From an uncultured Acetatifactor sp. (lineage in GTDB: Bacteria; Bacillota; Clostridia; Lachnospirales; Lachnospiraceae), in assembly GCA_947586055.1 (NCBI GenBank), contig CANPXL010000007.1:38327-102326 (forward strand): a stretch of 64,000 nt of DNA, given 5' to 3'. This document shows positions 10,301 through 19,182 of the stretch, one piece after another. Position 1 is the stretch's first letter. Each line of letters starts with the position of its first letter. The notes under the pieces are model-generated. The model was not told the origin of the DNA. It searched no databases and saw nothing but the letters and a program-made list of their open reading frames with translations. Made by a program: the position numbers and the translations under genes.

Positions 10301-11919
10301 ATTCCACTCCCGGCGTCTCCCTGATCTCGCCGCCCCCTCATCATGACATATATTCCATCGAGGACCTTGCGCAGCTGATTTACGACCTGAAAAACGCCAA
10401 CACCGACGCCAGAATTTCCGTGAAGCTGGTTTCCGAAGCCGGTGTGGGAACCGTTGCGGCGGGCGTGGCCAAGGCCGGGGCTCAGGTGGTGCTGGTATCC
10501 GGCTATGACGGCGGTACCGGCGCGGCTCCGAGAAGTTCTATCCATAACGCGGGCCTGCCCTGGGAGCTGGGACTGGCGGAGACCCATCAGACCCTGATCA
10601 TGAACGGGCTGAGAAACAAGGTGCGGATCGAGACGGACGGCAAGCTCATGAGCGGCCGGGACGTGGCCATCGCCGCGATTCTGGGAGCGGAGGAATTCGG
10701 CTTTGCCACGGCGCCCCTTGTGACCATGGGATGCGTCATGATGCGCGTCTGCAACCTCGACACCTGCCCCGTGGGCGTCGCAACCCAGAATCCGGAGCTT
10801 CGGAAGAATTTCCGGGGCAAGCCGGAGTATGTGGAGAACTTCATGAAATTTATCGCGCAGGAGCTTAGGGAGTATATGGCGGCGCTGGGCGTGAAGACGG
10901 TGGATGAGCTGGTAGGGCGCACGGATCTTCTGAAGGTGAGGGAGAACCTGAGCGCAAAGCAGAAGCAGGTGGACTTAAGCCTGATCCTGGCCAATCCCTA
11001 TGTGGGAACAGGACAGAAGTGTACCTTTGATCCCAGGCAGGTCTATGATTTTGAGCTGGAGAAGACGCTGGATGAAAAGGTGCTGCTGAAGCAGTTGAAG
11101 AAAGCCATCGAGAGCGGCCAGAAGCGCAGCATCGAGGTGGATGTCTCCAACACGGACCGGGCTTTCGGCACGATCCTCGGCAGCGAGATCACAAGAAAGC
11201 TGGGAGACGAGGTGGAGGAAGATACCTACCGGGTGCTGTGCAAGGGCGCGGGCGGCCAGTCCTTCGGCGCGTTTATCCCGAAAGGGCTTACTCTGGAGCT
11301 GGTGGGAGAGAGCAACGATTACTTCGGAAAAGGTCTTTCCGGCGGAAAGCTGATCGTGTATCCGCCCAGGGGAAGCCAGTTTAAGGCGGAAGAAAATATC
11401 ATCATCGGCAACGTGGCGCTGTACGGCGCAACCAGCGGCAAGGCGTTTATCAACGGCGTGGCGGGCGAGAGATTCTGCGTGCGCAACTCCGGGGCCGTCG
11501 CCGTGGTGGAGGGCGTCGGCGATCACGGCTGCGAGTATATGACCGGCGGACGCGTGGTGGTGCTGGGACGCACCGGGAAAAATTTCGCCGCGGGTATGAG
11601 CGGCGGTATCGCCTTTGTGCTGGACGAAGGAAACGATCTGTATAAAAGGCTGAACAAGGAGATGGTTTCCTCCAGCGAGATCACGTCAAAGTACGATGTG
11701 ATAGAGCTGAAGGGCATGATTCAGGAGCATGTGGCGCTGACCAACTCGGAGAAGGGAAAGAGGATTTTGGATCACTTCGGGGAGTATCTGCCGAAGTTTA
11801 AGAAGATCATCCCCCATGACTACGAGAGGGTGCTTAAGACGATCGTGCAGATGGAGGAAAAGGGCCTGAGCGCGGAGCAGGCGCAGATCGAGGCGTTCTA
11901 CGCGAATACCAGGAAGTAG
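7372..11919 (+). CDS. gltB: Glutamate synthase, large subunit
   Basis: The 1515-aa length is normal for bacterial GOGAT alpha subunits. The class II glutaminase Cys lies in HDNCGIG after a short propeptide. The central and FMN-binding synthase domains include GEGGHLPGGKVYPWIA and SGYDGGTGAAPRSS. The 3Fe-4S cluster region is CNLDTCPVGVATQ, and the C-terminal GXGXG beta-helix has repeats such as GGRVVVLG. It transfers the glutamine amide to 2-oxoglutarate, giving two glutamates, with electrons from GltD. It forms an operon with gltD 15 nt downstream. Confidence 0.97.
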   Translation: MFDVKKEQAAAPLYREEFEHDNCGIGACVNIKGEKSRETVENALKIVENLEHRAGKDAEGKTGDGVGILTQVPHRFFARVTKPLGINLGKEREYGVGMFFFPQEELRRNQAKKMFEIIVEKEGLEFLGWREVPTFPNVLGHKAVECMPHIMQGFVKKPADVEKGLPFDRRLYIARRLFEQSTEDTYVVSFSSRTIVYKGMFLVGQLRTFYADLQSEDFESAIAVVHSRFSTNTNPSWERAHPNRLMVHNGEINTIRGNADKMLAREENMESEHLKGQMHKVLPAINKTGSDSAMLDNTLEFLVMSGMDLPLAVMIAIPEPWANDKAMSQTKRDFYQYYATMMEPWDGPASILFSDGDIMGAVLDRNGLRPSRYMITDDDTLILSSEVGVLDIDPTKIKVKERLRPGRMLLVDTLQGKVISDEELKEKYASRQPYGEWLDSNLVFLKDLTIPNERVPEYTSEERQRMQKAFGYTYDEIKTSILPMAKNGGEATAAMGVDTPLPVLSRTYHPLFHYFKQLFAQVTNPPIDAIREEIVTSTTVYIGTEGNILEESPKNCNMLRVNNPILTNTDLMKIKSMKAEGFRVEVVPITYYKNTSLERAIDRLFVEVDRAYRDGVNILILSDRGVDENHVPIPSLLAVSALNQYLVRTKKRTRVALILESGEPREVHHFATLLGYGACAINPYLAQDSIRELIENHMLDKDYYAAVNDYNNAVLHGIVKIASKMGISTIQSYQGSQIFEAIGIAPEVISRYFSNTVCRVGGITLKDIEKQVDDLHSQAFDPLGLGNDLTLDSPGHHKMRSGGDEHLYNPATIHMLQESTKRGDYGMFKQYTAMVNDENTVRNLRGLMDFNYPEKGVAIEEVEPVESIVTRFKTGAMSYGSISKEAHETMAIAMNRLHGKSNSGEGGEDLERLTVGPDGLDRCSAIKQVASGRFGVTSRYLVSAKEIQIKMAQGAKPGEGGHLPGGKVYPWIAKTRHSTPGVSLISPPPHHDIYSIEDLAQLIYDLKNANTDARISVKLVSEAGVGTVAAGVAKAGAQVVLVSGYDGGTGAAPRSSIHNAGLPWELGLAETHQTLIMNGLRNKVRIETDGKLMSGRDVAIAAILGAEEFGFATAPLVTMGCVMMRVCNLDTCPVGVATQNPELRKNFRGKPEYVENFMKFIAQELREYMAALGVKTVDELVGRTDLLKVRENLSAKQKQVDLSLILANPYVGTGQKCTFDPRQVYDFELEKTLDEKVLLKQLKKAIESGQKRSIEVDVSNTDRAFGTILGSEITRKLGDEVEEDTYRVLCKGAGGQSFGAFIPKGLTLELVGESNDYFGKGLSGGKLIVYPPRGSQFKAEENIIIGNVALYGATSGKAFINGVAGERFCVRNSGAVAVVEGVGDHGCEYMTGGRVVVLGRTGKNFAAGMSGGIAFVLDEGNDLYKRLNKEMVSSSEITSKYDVIELKGMIQEHVALTNSEKGKRILDHFGEYLPKFKKIIPHDYERVLKTIVQMEEKGLSAEQAQIEAFYANTRK

Positions 11920-11934
11920 GAGAGGAGAAAAGAG

Positions 11935-13428
11935 ATGGGAAAACCGACCGGGTTTATGGAGTATAAGAGGGAAGTCAGCAAGGAGCAGGATCCGAAAAAG
12001 CGGATCCGGCACTTCAATGAATTTCATGAACACCTTCCCAGAGAGAAGCAGCGCCTGCAGGGGGCAAGATGCATGGAGTGCGGCGTTCCGTTCTGCCAGT
12101 CCGGCATGATGATCTGCGGGATGGCCAGCGGGTGCCCGCTGCATAACCTTGTGCCCGAATGGAACGATCTGGTCTACATGGGAAACTGGGAGCAGGCGTA
12201 CAACAGGTTAAAGAAGACCAACAATTTTCCGGAATTTACTTCCAGAGTCTGTCCTGCGCTGTGCGAGGCGGCCTGCACCTGCGGTCTGAACGGGGAACCT
12301 GTGGCCACAAAGGAAAACGAATACGCCATCATAGAATATGCTTATGAGCAGGGGTATGCGGCTGCGAAACCGCCCAGAGTGAGGACGGGAAAAAAGATCG
12401 CTGTGATCGGCAGCGGTCCTTCCGGGCTTGCGGCGGCGGATCAGCTCAACAAGAGGGGGCATTCCGTGACGGTGTACGAGCGCTCCGACCGCATCGGCGG
12501 GCTGTTGATGTACGGCATCCCCAACATGAAGCTGGAAAAACGGATCGTGGAGAGAAAGCGCAGAATCATGGAGGAGGAAGGCGTTGTCTTCGTCACCAAC
12601 ACGGATGTGGGAAAGGATATGAAGGCCGATAAGCTGCTGAGGGACTACGACAGGATCATACTGGCCTGCGGCGCTTCCAACCCCAGAGACATCAAAGCGC
12701 CCGGCAGGGAGGCCAAAGGAATTTATTTTGCGGTGGACTTTCTGAAGGCAAATACCAGGAGCCTGCTGGACTCTTCGTTTGAAGATAAGAAATATGTGGA
12801 TACAAAGGACAAAAACGTGGTGATCATCGGCGGCGGCGACACGGGAAACGACTGCGTGGGAACGGCTATCCGCCACGGGGCAAAGAGCGTGACCCAGATC
12901 GAGATGATGCCGAAGGCTCCCGACACGCGGGCGGAAAACAATCCCTGGCCGGAGTGGCCAAAGATCTGTAAGACGGATTACGGCCAGCAGGAGGCCATCG
13001 CGGTATACGGCCATGATCCCAGAATCTATGAGGCGACCGTAAAGGAATTTATCAAGGACGATGGCGGAAATTTGAAGGCGGTGAAGATCGTGAAGCTTTC
13101 CTGGGAGAAGGACGCGGCCACCGGCAGGATGAACAGCAGGGAGATTCCGGGGAGCGAACAGGTTCTGGATGCGGATATCGTGCTGATCGCGGCGGGATTT
13201 CTGGGGACACAGCCTTATGTGGCGGAGGCCTTTGGCGTGGAACTGAACGAGCGCACCAATGTGAAGACGCAGGCCGGCGCGTACCAGACCAGCAGGGAGA
13301 ACGTGTTCGTCACCGGCGACATGCACAGAGGGCAGTCTCTGGTGGTATGGGCGATCCGGGAGGGCAGGGAAGCCGCGCGGGCGGTGGACGAAAGCCTGAT
13401 GGGGTATTCCAATCTGGTGGTGCAGTGA
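11935..13428 (+). CDS. gltD: Glutamate synthase, small subunit (NADPH-dependent)
   Basis: This 497-aa flavoprotein carries N-terminal cysteines for Fe-S clusters (RCMECGVPFCQSG, and SRVCPALCEAACTCG). A first FAD-binding Rossmann motif follows (AVIGSGPSGLAAA) and then an NADPH-binding motif (VVIIGGGDTGNDC). It oxidises NADPH and passes electrons to GltB. The start has GGAGAGGAG-type purines upstream and sits 15 nt after gltB. A new promoter begins only 6 bp after its stop, so no terminator fits between it and the next unit. Confidence 0.96.
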   Translation: MGKPTGFMEYKREVSKEQDPKKRIRHFNEFHEHLPREKQRLQGARCMECGVPFCQSGMMICGMASGCPLHNLVPEWNDLVYMGNWEQAYNRLKKTNNFPEFTSRVCPALCEAACTCGLNGEPVATKENEYAIIEYAYEQGYAAAKPPRVRTGKKIAVIGSGPSGLAAADQLNKRGHSVTVYERSDRIGGLLMYGIPNMKLEKRIVERKRRIMEEEGVVFVTNTDVGKDMKADKLLRDYDRIILACGASNPRDIKAPGREAKGIYFAVDFLKANTRSLLDSSFEDKKYVDTKDKNVVIIGGGDTGNDCVGTAIRHGAKSVTQIEMMPKAPDTRAENNPWPEWPKICKTDYGQQEAIAVYGHDPRIYEATVKEFIKDDGGNLKAVKIVKLSWEKDAATGRMNSREIPGSEQVLDADIVLIAAGFLGTQPYVAEAFGVELNERTNVKTQAGAYQTSRENVFVTGDMHRGQSLVVWAIREGREAARAVDESLMGYSNLVVQ

Positions 13429-13433
13429 TTTCA

Positions 13434-13463
13434 TTGACAGAATAGGTCCCCGTACGGTATGAT
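13434..13463 (+). promoter_or_regulatory. Promoter of the SNF2 helicase gene
   Basis: TTGACA (13434-13439), an 18-bp spacer and TATGAT (13458-13463). The layout matches the fecR promoter at 17077-17106: same -35, same -10, same 18-bp spacing. Confidence 0.7.
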
Positions 13464-13505
13464 GGTGTCGGGACGGATAGATGCCGGGCCGGAAAGAAGG
13501 ATATC

Positions 13506-16500
13506 ATGATACGCGGCGAAAAGGGTGACAAAGGGACCGAAAAAGAGATGCCGGCGGTTCAGGCGATGGCGGACGACGGAGAATACATCGTGCTGAACAG
13601 GCGGGAGGAAGAGCCGGCCCCGGAGGACGGAACAGCAGTCCATGGCCAGCCTGACCAGGCTGCCGGAGAGACAAAGAAAGAACCGGATTACGACGGACTG
13701 GACAGTTATGAATATTTTGACGGAAATGCGCTGTACAGATCCATGCATACCCTGCAGGCCGTTTCCCGCAGCGCTGAGGAACTGGCGGAAAGCGGTCAGG
13801 TAAAACTTGAGAAGATGCAGGTCGGGTATATGGACGGGCGAAACGAAGTTGTCGCGGAAGTTACGGGGCAGGGACGGGAATCAGGACATGTTTTTCCGAT
13901 GCGCCTTGTTATGTCCCGGGACAAGGTCTTGTACGGAGAATGCGGATGCCGCGCGTGCAGGAAGCATTATTATTCTTTTTATTACAGAAAGGAATACTGC
14001 GCCTGCCTGGCCGCGCTGATGCGCCTGACCCAGGCGTATATCAAAGGGAAAAATCTTGGGGATGCAACGGACAGACGGGCGCAGCTTCTGTTTCAGTCTT
14101 TCGCCGAACAGCGCGCGAATTCCCTGCTCTCGGATTCCGGGAGACGGGAGCAGACGCTGTCGCTGCAGCCGAGAATGATCAGCCGGAAGGGGGAACTTTC
14201 CGTTTCCTTCCGGGTGGGAGCGGGCAGGCTGTTCGTTATTAAAAATCTGTTTGAATTTTACAACGGCGTACAGGAATCTTCCATCATGACATTCGGAAGC
14301 GGCACGCAGCTGAATCTCGGCCGGTCTAATTTTACGGAGAACGACAGGAAATGGATCGATTATGTCGGCAGGATTGTCCGTGAGGAGCAGGCCTTTGAGA
14401 CGAGGCTGATCAACTCCGGAAATTACAACAAACGGGCCCTGTCTAAAACAGGCGAGTTTTCGGTATCCGGCTGGAGACTGGACGAACTGTATGATCTGCT
14501 TGGAACTGACGGGATCGAGTTTGAAAATAAGGAAACCGGCGAAAAAGGGATCCTGCACGGAAAAGAGCAGAATCCCCGCGTTACCATGACGATACGGAAA
14601 AACGCGATCAGCAGCAGGCACGTTTTCCACGGTGTCACTGTGGAATGCAGTATGCCGTTTTTTTATTATGGGGTGCGGACCGCTTATTATATAGGGGAGG
14701 GCGCCTTGTGCCGGATACAGGAAGAATTTCTCGAACGGATCAGACTGCTGGCGGAGGTGGGACAGTCCGGTTCGTTCTCTTTTCAGGTGGGGAGAAATTA
14801 TCTGACAGAGTTTTATCACAATGTGCTTCCCCGGCTGGAGGGCTTTGTCGATATTGTGGAGGAGCAGCTGGACGATCTGGAAAACTATCTGCTTCCGCAG
14901 GCGGAGTTCGTGTTTTATCTGGATGCGGAGCAGGGGAACATGAGCTGCCGCATTGCCGCCAGGTACGGCGAGCGTCAGGTGTCCGTGCTGGATCTGCTGG
15001 AGGAGGAAAAGGATTTTGAGCACTTCCGTGACGTCATGCGGGAGCAGGAGATCCTGTTTTTGACACAACAGTGGTTTCCCTGCTACGATCCGGAAAGGAA
15101 GGAGATTCACTGCGGCGGAGAGGAAGAGAAGATGTATCAGGTCCTGAACGGCGGTGTGGACGCGCTGCTTGGCATGGGAGAGGTGCAGTGCACGAAACGG
15201 TTCGGGGGCATGCACGTCAACCGCAGGCTGCAGGTGCGTGTGGGCGTATCGGTGTCTCACAACCTGCTGGACCTTCAGATAGCTACCGAGGATATTCCGC
15301 CGGAAGAGCTGCTGGACATTCTGAAAAGCTACCGGATGAAAAAGAAATATCATCGGCTGAAGAACGGCGATTTCCTCAGCATGGAAGACGCTTCCCTTGA
15401 AACGCTCCAGGAGATGACGGCCGCGCTGAGAATGTCTCCGAAGGACCTGCTCGGAGGAACCGTGAGACTGCCCCTGTACAGGGCGCTTTATCTGGAACGG
15501 CTTTTAGAGCAGAACGAAGAGGTTTACGCCAAAAGGGACAGCCGTTTCCGGGAGCTGGCACGGAATTTCAACACGGTGAAGGATGCGGATTTTGAGGTGC
15601 CGGCGCCGCTGGAAAAGGTGCTCAGAGGATACCAGAAAACGGGGTACCGCTGGCTGCGCCTGCTGGATGCCTACGGTTTCGGCGGTATTCTGGCGGACGA
15701 TATGGGACTTGGGAAAACGGTGCAGGCCATTGCCGTGCTTCTCGCCGCAAAACTGGAGGGAAGGCAGGGAACCGCCCTGATCGTGGCTCCTGCTTCTCTC
15801 GTGTACAACTGGGGAGAGGAACTGCGGCGGTTCGCTCCGCAGCTGTCCTGGGAGATCATCGCCGGGTCGCAGGAGGAGAGAGCGGAAAAACTGAAAGACT
15901 GTGGGAAATATGATGTGATCGTGACTTCCTACGACCTGCTGAAACGTGACATTGCGCTTTACGAGGGTCTGGAATTTTACTGTCAGATCATAGACGAGGC
16001 CCAATATATCAAGAATCACACTACGGCGGCCGCAAAGGCTGTAAAGGGGATAAAGAGCGGAACCCGGTACGCGCTGACGGGAACGCCTGTGGAGAACGGG
16101 CTCGGCGAGTTGTGGAGTATTTTCGACTTTTTGATGCCGGGATATCTGTATGGATACGAGGTGTTCCGAAAGGAACTGGAAGCGCCCATCGTACGGGATG
16201 AGAATGACGCCGCGCTCCTTCGGCTGCAGCGGATGACGTCGCCCTTTATCCTGCGGAGACTGAAGGAAGACGTGCTGAAGGATCTTCCGGAAAAGCTGGA
16301 GGAAAGCAGGTATGTCCGACTGGAGGATGCGCAGAGACGGCTGTATGACGCACAGGTGGTGCAGATCAGGCAGACCCTTTGCTCGCAGGGAGCGGAGGAA
16401 TTTCGGCAGAATAAGATTCAGATTCTGGCGGAGCTGACAAAACTGCGGCAGATCTGCTGTGATCCGGCGCTTTGTTTTGAAAATTATGAAGGGGGCTCCG

Positions 16501-17012
16501 CAAAGCTGGACGCCTGCATGGAACTGGTGCAGAACGCGGTGGAGGGCGGCCACAGGATTCTGTTGTTTTCCCAGTTTACGACGATGCTGGAGAGGATCGG
16601 GCGGAGACTGGAACAGGCCGGCTTCGCCTATTATACCATTACCGGCGCGACGCCGAAGGAAAAGCGGCTGCAGCTGGTAAAGGATTTTAACGGGGGAGAG
16701 GTTCCCGTGTTCCTGATTTCCCTGAAGGCCGGCGGCGTGGGACTGAACCTGACCGGGGCGGATGTGGTCATACATTATGACCCGTGGTGGAATCTTGCGG
16801 CCCAGAATCAGGCGACCGACAGAACCCACCGCATCGGACAGACAAAGAAGGTTGTGGTCTATCAGCTGATCGCGATGGAGACGGTGGAAAAAAAGATCCA
16901 GGAGCTGCAGGAGAGCAAGCGGCTGCTGGCGGAACAGGTGGTCCGGGGAGACGCCGACAGCCTCGGCTCCATGAGCAGGGAAGATTTTCTGGAACTGCTC
17001 TCTGCAAAATAG
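13506..17012 (+). CDS. SNF2-family DEAD/DEAH-box ATPase
   Basis: This 1168-aa protein has a bacterial SNF2-associated N-terminal half and a C-terminal motor. A cysteine-rich patch (CGCRACRKH...CAC, residues about 144-167) lies where a SWIM-type zinc finger is usual, but lacks the classic CxH end. The motor has DDMGLGKT (Walker A, about residue 730), DEAQYIKN (motif II), LTGTPVEN (motif III), then helicase motifs SLKAGGVGLNL and TDRTHRIGQ. Such proteins move along DNA and remodel bound proteins; the cellular role in Firmicutes is unsettled. It appears monocistronic, with its own promoter. Confidence 0.9.
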   Translation: MIRGEKGDKGTEKEMPAVQAMADDGEYIVLNRREEEPAPEDGTAVHGQPDQAAGETKKEPDYDGLDSYEYFDGNALYRSMHTLQAVSRSAEELAESGQVKLEKMQVGYMDGRNEVVAEVTGQGRESGHVFPMRLVMSRDKVLYGECGCRACRKHYYSFYYRKEYCACLAALMRLTQAYIKGKNLGDATDRRAQLLFQSFAEQRANSLLSDSGRREQTLSLQPRMISRKGELSVSFRVGAGRLFVIKNLFEFYNGVQESSIMTFGSGTQLNLGRSNFTENDRKWIDYVGRIVREEQAFETRLINSGNYNKRALSKTGEFSVSGWRLDELYDLLGTDGIEFENKETGEKGILHGKEQNPRVTMTIRKNAISSRHVFHGVTVECSMPFFYYGVRTAYYIGEGALCRIQEEFLERIRLLAEVGQSGSFSFQVGRNYLTEFYHNVLPRLEGFVDIVEEQLDDLENYLLPQAEFVFYLDAEQGNMSCRIAARYGERQVSVLDLLEEEKDFEHFRDVMREQEILFLTQQWFPCYDPERKEIHCGGEEEKMYQVLNGGVDALLGMGEVQCTKRFGGMHVNRRLQVRVGVSVSHNLLDLQIATEDIPPEELLDILKSYRMKKKYHRLKNGDFLSMEDASLETLQEMTAALRMSPKDLLGGTVRLPLYRALYLERLLEQNEEVYAKRDSRFRELARNFNTVKDADFEVPAPLEKVLRGYQKTGYRWLRLLDAYGFGGILADDMGLGKTVQAIAVLLAAKLEGRQGTALIVAPASLVYNWGEELRRFAPQLSWEIIAGSQEERAEKLKDCGKYDVIVTSYDLLKRDIALYEGLEFYCQIIDEAQYIKNHTTAAAKAVKGIKSGTRYALTGTPVENGLGELWSIFDFLMPGYLYGYEVFRKELEAPIVRDENDAALLRLQRMTSPFILRRLKEDVLKDLPEKLEESRYVRLEDAQRRLYDAQVVQIRQTLCSQGAEEFRQNKIQILAELTKLRQICCDPALCFENYEGGSAKLDACMELVQNAVEGGHRILLFSQFTTMLERIGRRLEQAGFAYYTITGATPKEKRLQLVKDFNGGEVPVFLISLKAGGVGLNLTGADVVIHYDPWWNLAAQNQATDRTHRIGQTKKVVVYQLIAMETVEKKIQELQESKRLLAEQVVRGDADSLGSMSREDFLELLSAK

Positions 17013-17057
17013 CGCGGCTTTGCGAACGGCGCGGCCGAGCTGTTCCTTTTCCGCGGA
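17012..17057 (+). repeat. Dispersed intergenic repeat, copy C (divergent)
   Basis: It begins at the SNF2 stop codon. It contains GCGCGGCTTTGCGAACGG, CGCGG and GAGCTGTT in the same order as the copies at 27861-27935 (minus) and 55010-55077. It lies about 20 bp before the fecR promoter and in the orientation of fecR. Confidence 0.6.
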
Positions 17058-17076
17058 GGATTTCCGGATTCCTGCG

Positions 17077-17106
17077 TTGACAGGAAAAGCAAAGATGGAG
17101 TATGAT
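17077..17106 (+). promoter_or_regulatory. Promoter of the fecR-cyclase-HD-GYP cluster
   Basis: TTGACA (17077-17082), an 18-bp spacer and TATGAT (17101-17106). Because transcription would start near 17113, the in-frame ATG at 17095 lies inside the promoter. This favours the ATG at 17158 as the translation start. Confidence 0.7.
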
Positions 17107-17157
17107 AAAGAGAGCGCCTGTATTGGCGGAACGGAAATTGTTGGCGAGGAAACGAAA

Positions 17158-19152
17158 ATGAACGGAAGCGGAAAGAAAAAGAAAGGGATTATTATGATAT
17201 CCGCCGCCGCTGCGGCGGTGGTGGCAATACTGGCGGCAGTCCTGATTTTTAAGGGCGGCGAGAAGTCTTACCGGTCCATACGGGTGGTAGAGCTGGAGGG
17301 CAGCGTCACCATCACCCGGGAGAATGTCGGCAGTATGGACGCGTCGGTCAATATGAATCTGATTTCCGGGGATCATGTGAGCACCTCGGCGGATTCCTAT
17401 GTCGTGCTTCGGCTGGACGACGACAAATATGTGATGCTGGGGGAAAGCGGTTCCATACAGGTGGACGCCGACGGCCGCGCGGAGAGCGGAAGGACGACGA
17501 TCCATCTGGAGACAGGCAGCGTGCTGAATGAAATCCGGAATCCTCTGGGAGAGAACGCGGCGTACGAGATCGTGACGCCCAGCGCCACCATGTCGGTCCG
17601 GGGAACGGTGTTTGAGACGAGGGCGAACGGCTCCGGCAGTCAGGGAAACATTGAGGTGCTGGTCTATGAGGGAAAGGTAGCGGTCGGCCTGGAGGGACAG
17701 GAGCCCGTCTTGTATGAGAGCGGTGAATATACGCAGTTTACGGCGGGCGATGCGCCGCAGTTTCTTGTGGAAAGGGAAAAGATCACGGCGGATAAGCTCA
17801 ATACTCAGATGATTCCACGCCTGCAGGAGATCAACGGAAGCGGCAGGGTTCTGGATCTGGGCGACGCCGTTCTGGAGGATTTTGTTGCGGAGGCCGGCGG
17901 GACGGATCAAAGTCAGGCGGCGAACGACAGCGGGACGGAGAAGAATACTGCATCGGGGGACGAAGCGTCTCCCGAACCGGATGCGGCGGAAACGGAGGAA
18001 CCCGTGCCCGTGCGTTCCCCGGAGGTTTCCGGCACAAAAGAGCCTGCCGCGACGGCAAAGCCGAAGGCGGAAACGACGCCCCGTCCCATGGCGGAACCGG
18101 CCGCTTCCAGACAGCCGGCAGCCACGGAAAACCCCGGGGAACAATCCGACGTGACGCAGACACCTCAGCCTGTTCAACCGCCGGCGCCTACTGCAGCGCC
18201 CACGCCGGCGCCTACACAGGCACCCACGGCGGCGCCCACGCAGACGCCTACACAGGCGCCCACGGCAGCGCCTGCGCAGAACCCGACGGTGACGCAGGAG
18301 GACAAAGACGCCTGGAAGGAAGCGGGACAGAACGAATCGGTGGGAACCCAGACGGAAAGCGGCGAAATGCGGTGGAAAGTAATTTTTTATCTGCCGGATA
18401 TCATTTCCTCTTCCGCGGAAACGGAAGGGTCGATTGCTCAGATCTCGTCTCAGTCGCCCGGCGTCTATACGCTGCAGCTTCTGGCCGCAGGCGCGGCCGT
18501 CGCGGAACCCAAGGCTCCGACGTTCAACGATGTTAGCGGCGCCACGGATCAGTTCGTGTTTGAGGGCTGGTACACGGAAACGGGAGAGAAATGGGAATTT
18601 ACCCAGCAGACGATGGAAGAGAAAAATGTATATCTTTTCCCTGTCTGGAGGGATGGAAAAGAGAATAAAGATTATTATCCTGTGATTTTAAGGGACTCTT
18701 TTACTTCAAGCTACTACTGCGGAAGCGTAGAAGAGGGAAGCCACATTAACGAGATTCCCGTGATCAGCGGAGAAACGGAATACAGAGGCTACAATCAGCC
18801 TACCAGGCAGGGATATCTGCTGAAGGGCTGGGGAACCGGTCCGCTTTGGGGGACAAAGACAGGTACGGTACAAGGCGTCACCACGCTGCGCGCATCCTGG
18901 CAGGAGGAAGTTACGGGCGGTTGTCAGGTGCTGTATGTTACCGACACCAAAGAAAACGGATACGGCGACCTGATCGATATGGAAGAGACAGAACCCGGAA
19001 CGCAGACCCTGAACGGACCCGCGGAAAACATGCTTCCGGAGACGTTAAAAGGCAAGACCATCAACTGGCAGCTGGATGACGGAACCTCCATCAGCGGGGG
19101 GACGGAGTTGGAAGCGGGAAAGGTCTATATTTTCCACCCCGCAACGCAGTAG
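17158..19152 (+). CDS. Membrane-anchored FecR-domain protein with Pro/Thr linker and InlB-type repeats
   Basis: This 664-aa protein has a basic N-terminus, one membrane segment (about residues 12-33) and a FecR domain (about 60-215) with the typical stretch around PSATMSVRGTVFETRA. A low-complexity linker follows with repeated TPAPTQAPTAAP units, then C-terminal Listeria-Bacteroides/InlB B-repeat modules (FEGWYTETGEKW, LLKGWGTG). The layout suggests an extracytoplasmic sensor or scaffold projecting through the wall. FecR domains usually sense or transmit an external signal; no sigma factor is adjacent. The cyclase gene starts 30 nt later, so the two are probably co-transcribed. Confidence 0.8.
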   Translation: MNGSGKKKKGIIMISAAAAAVVAILAAVLIFKGGEKSYRSIRVVELEGSVTITRENVGSMDASVNMNLISGDHVSTSADSYVVLRLDDDKYVMLGESGSIQVDADGRAESGRTTIHLETGSVLNEIRNPLGENAAYEIVTPSATMSVRGTVFETRANGSGSQGNIEVLVYEGKVAVGLEGQEPVLYESGEYTQFTAGDAPQFLVEREKITADKLNTQMIPRLQEINGSGRVLDLGDAVLEDFVAEAGGTDQSQAANDSGTEKNTASGDEASPEPDAAETEEPVPVRSPEVSGTKEPAATAKPKAETTPRPMAEPAASRQPAATENPGEQSDVTQTPQPVQPPAPTAAPTPAPTQAPTAAPTQTPTQAPTAAPAQNPTVTQEDKDAWKEAGQNESVGTQTESGEMRWKVIFYLPDIISSSAETEGSIAQISSQSPGVYTLQLLAAGAAVAEPKAPTFNDVSGATDQFVFEGWYTETGEKWEFTQQTMEEKNVYLFPVWRDGKENKDYYPVILRDSFTSSYYCGSVEEGSHINEIPVISGETEYRGYNQPTRQGYLLKGWGTGPLWGTKTGTVQGVTTLRASWQEEVTGGCQVLYVTDTKENGYGDLIDMEETEPGTQTLNGPAENMLPETLKGKTINWQLDDGTSISGGTELEAGKVYIFHPATQ

Positions 19153-19182
19153 AAGGGATCGCGGAAGATTTATGATATCGGT

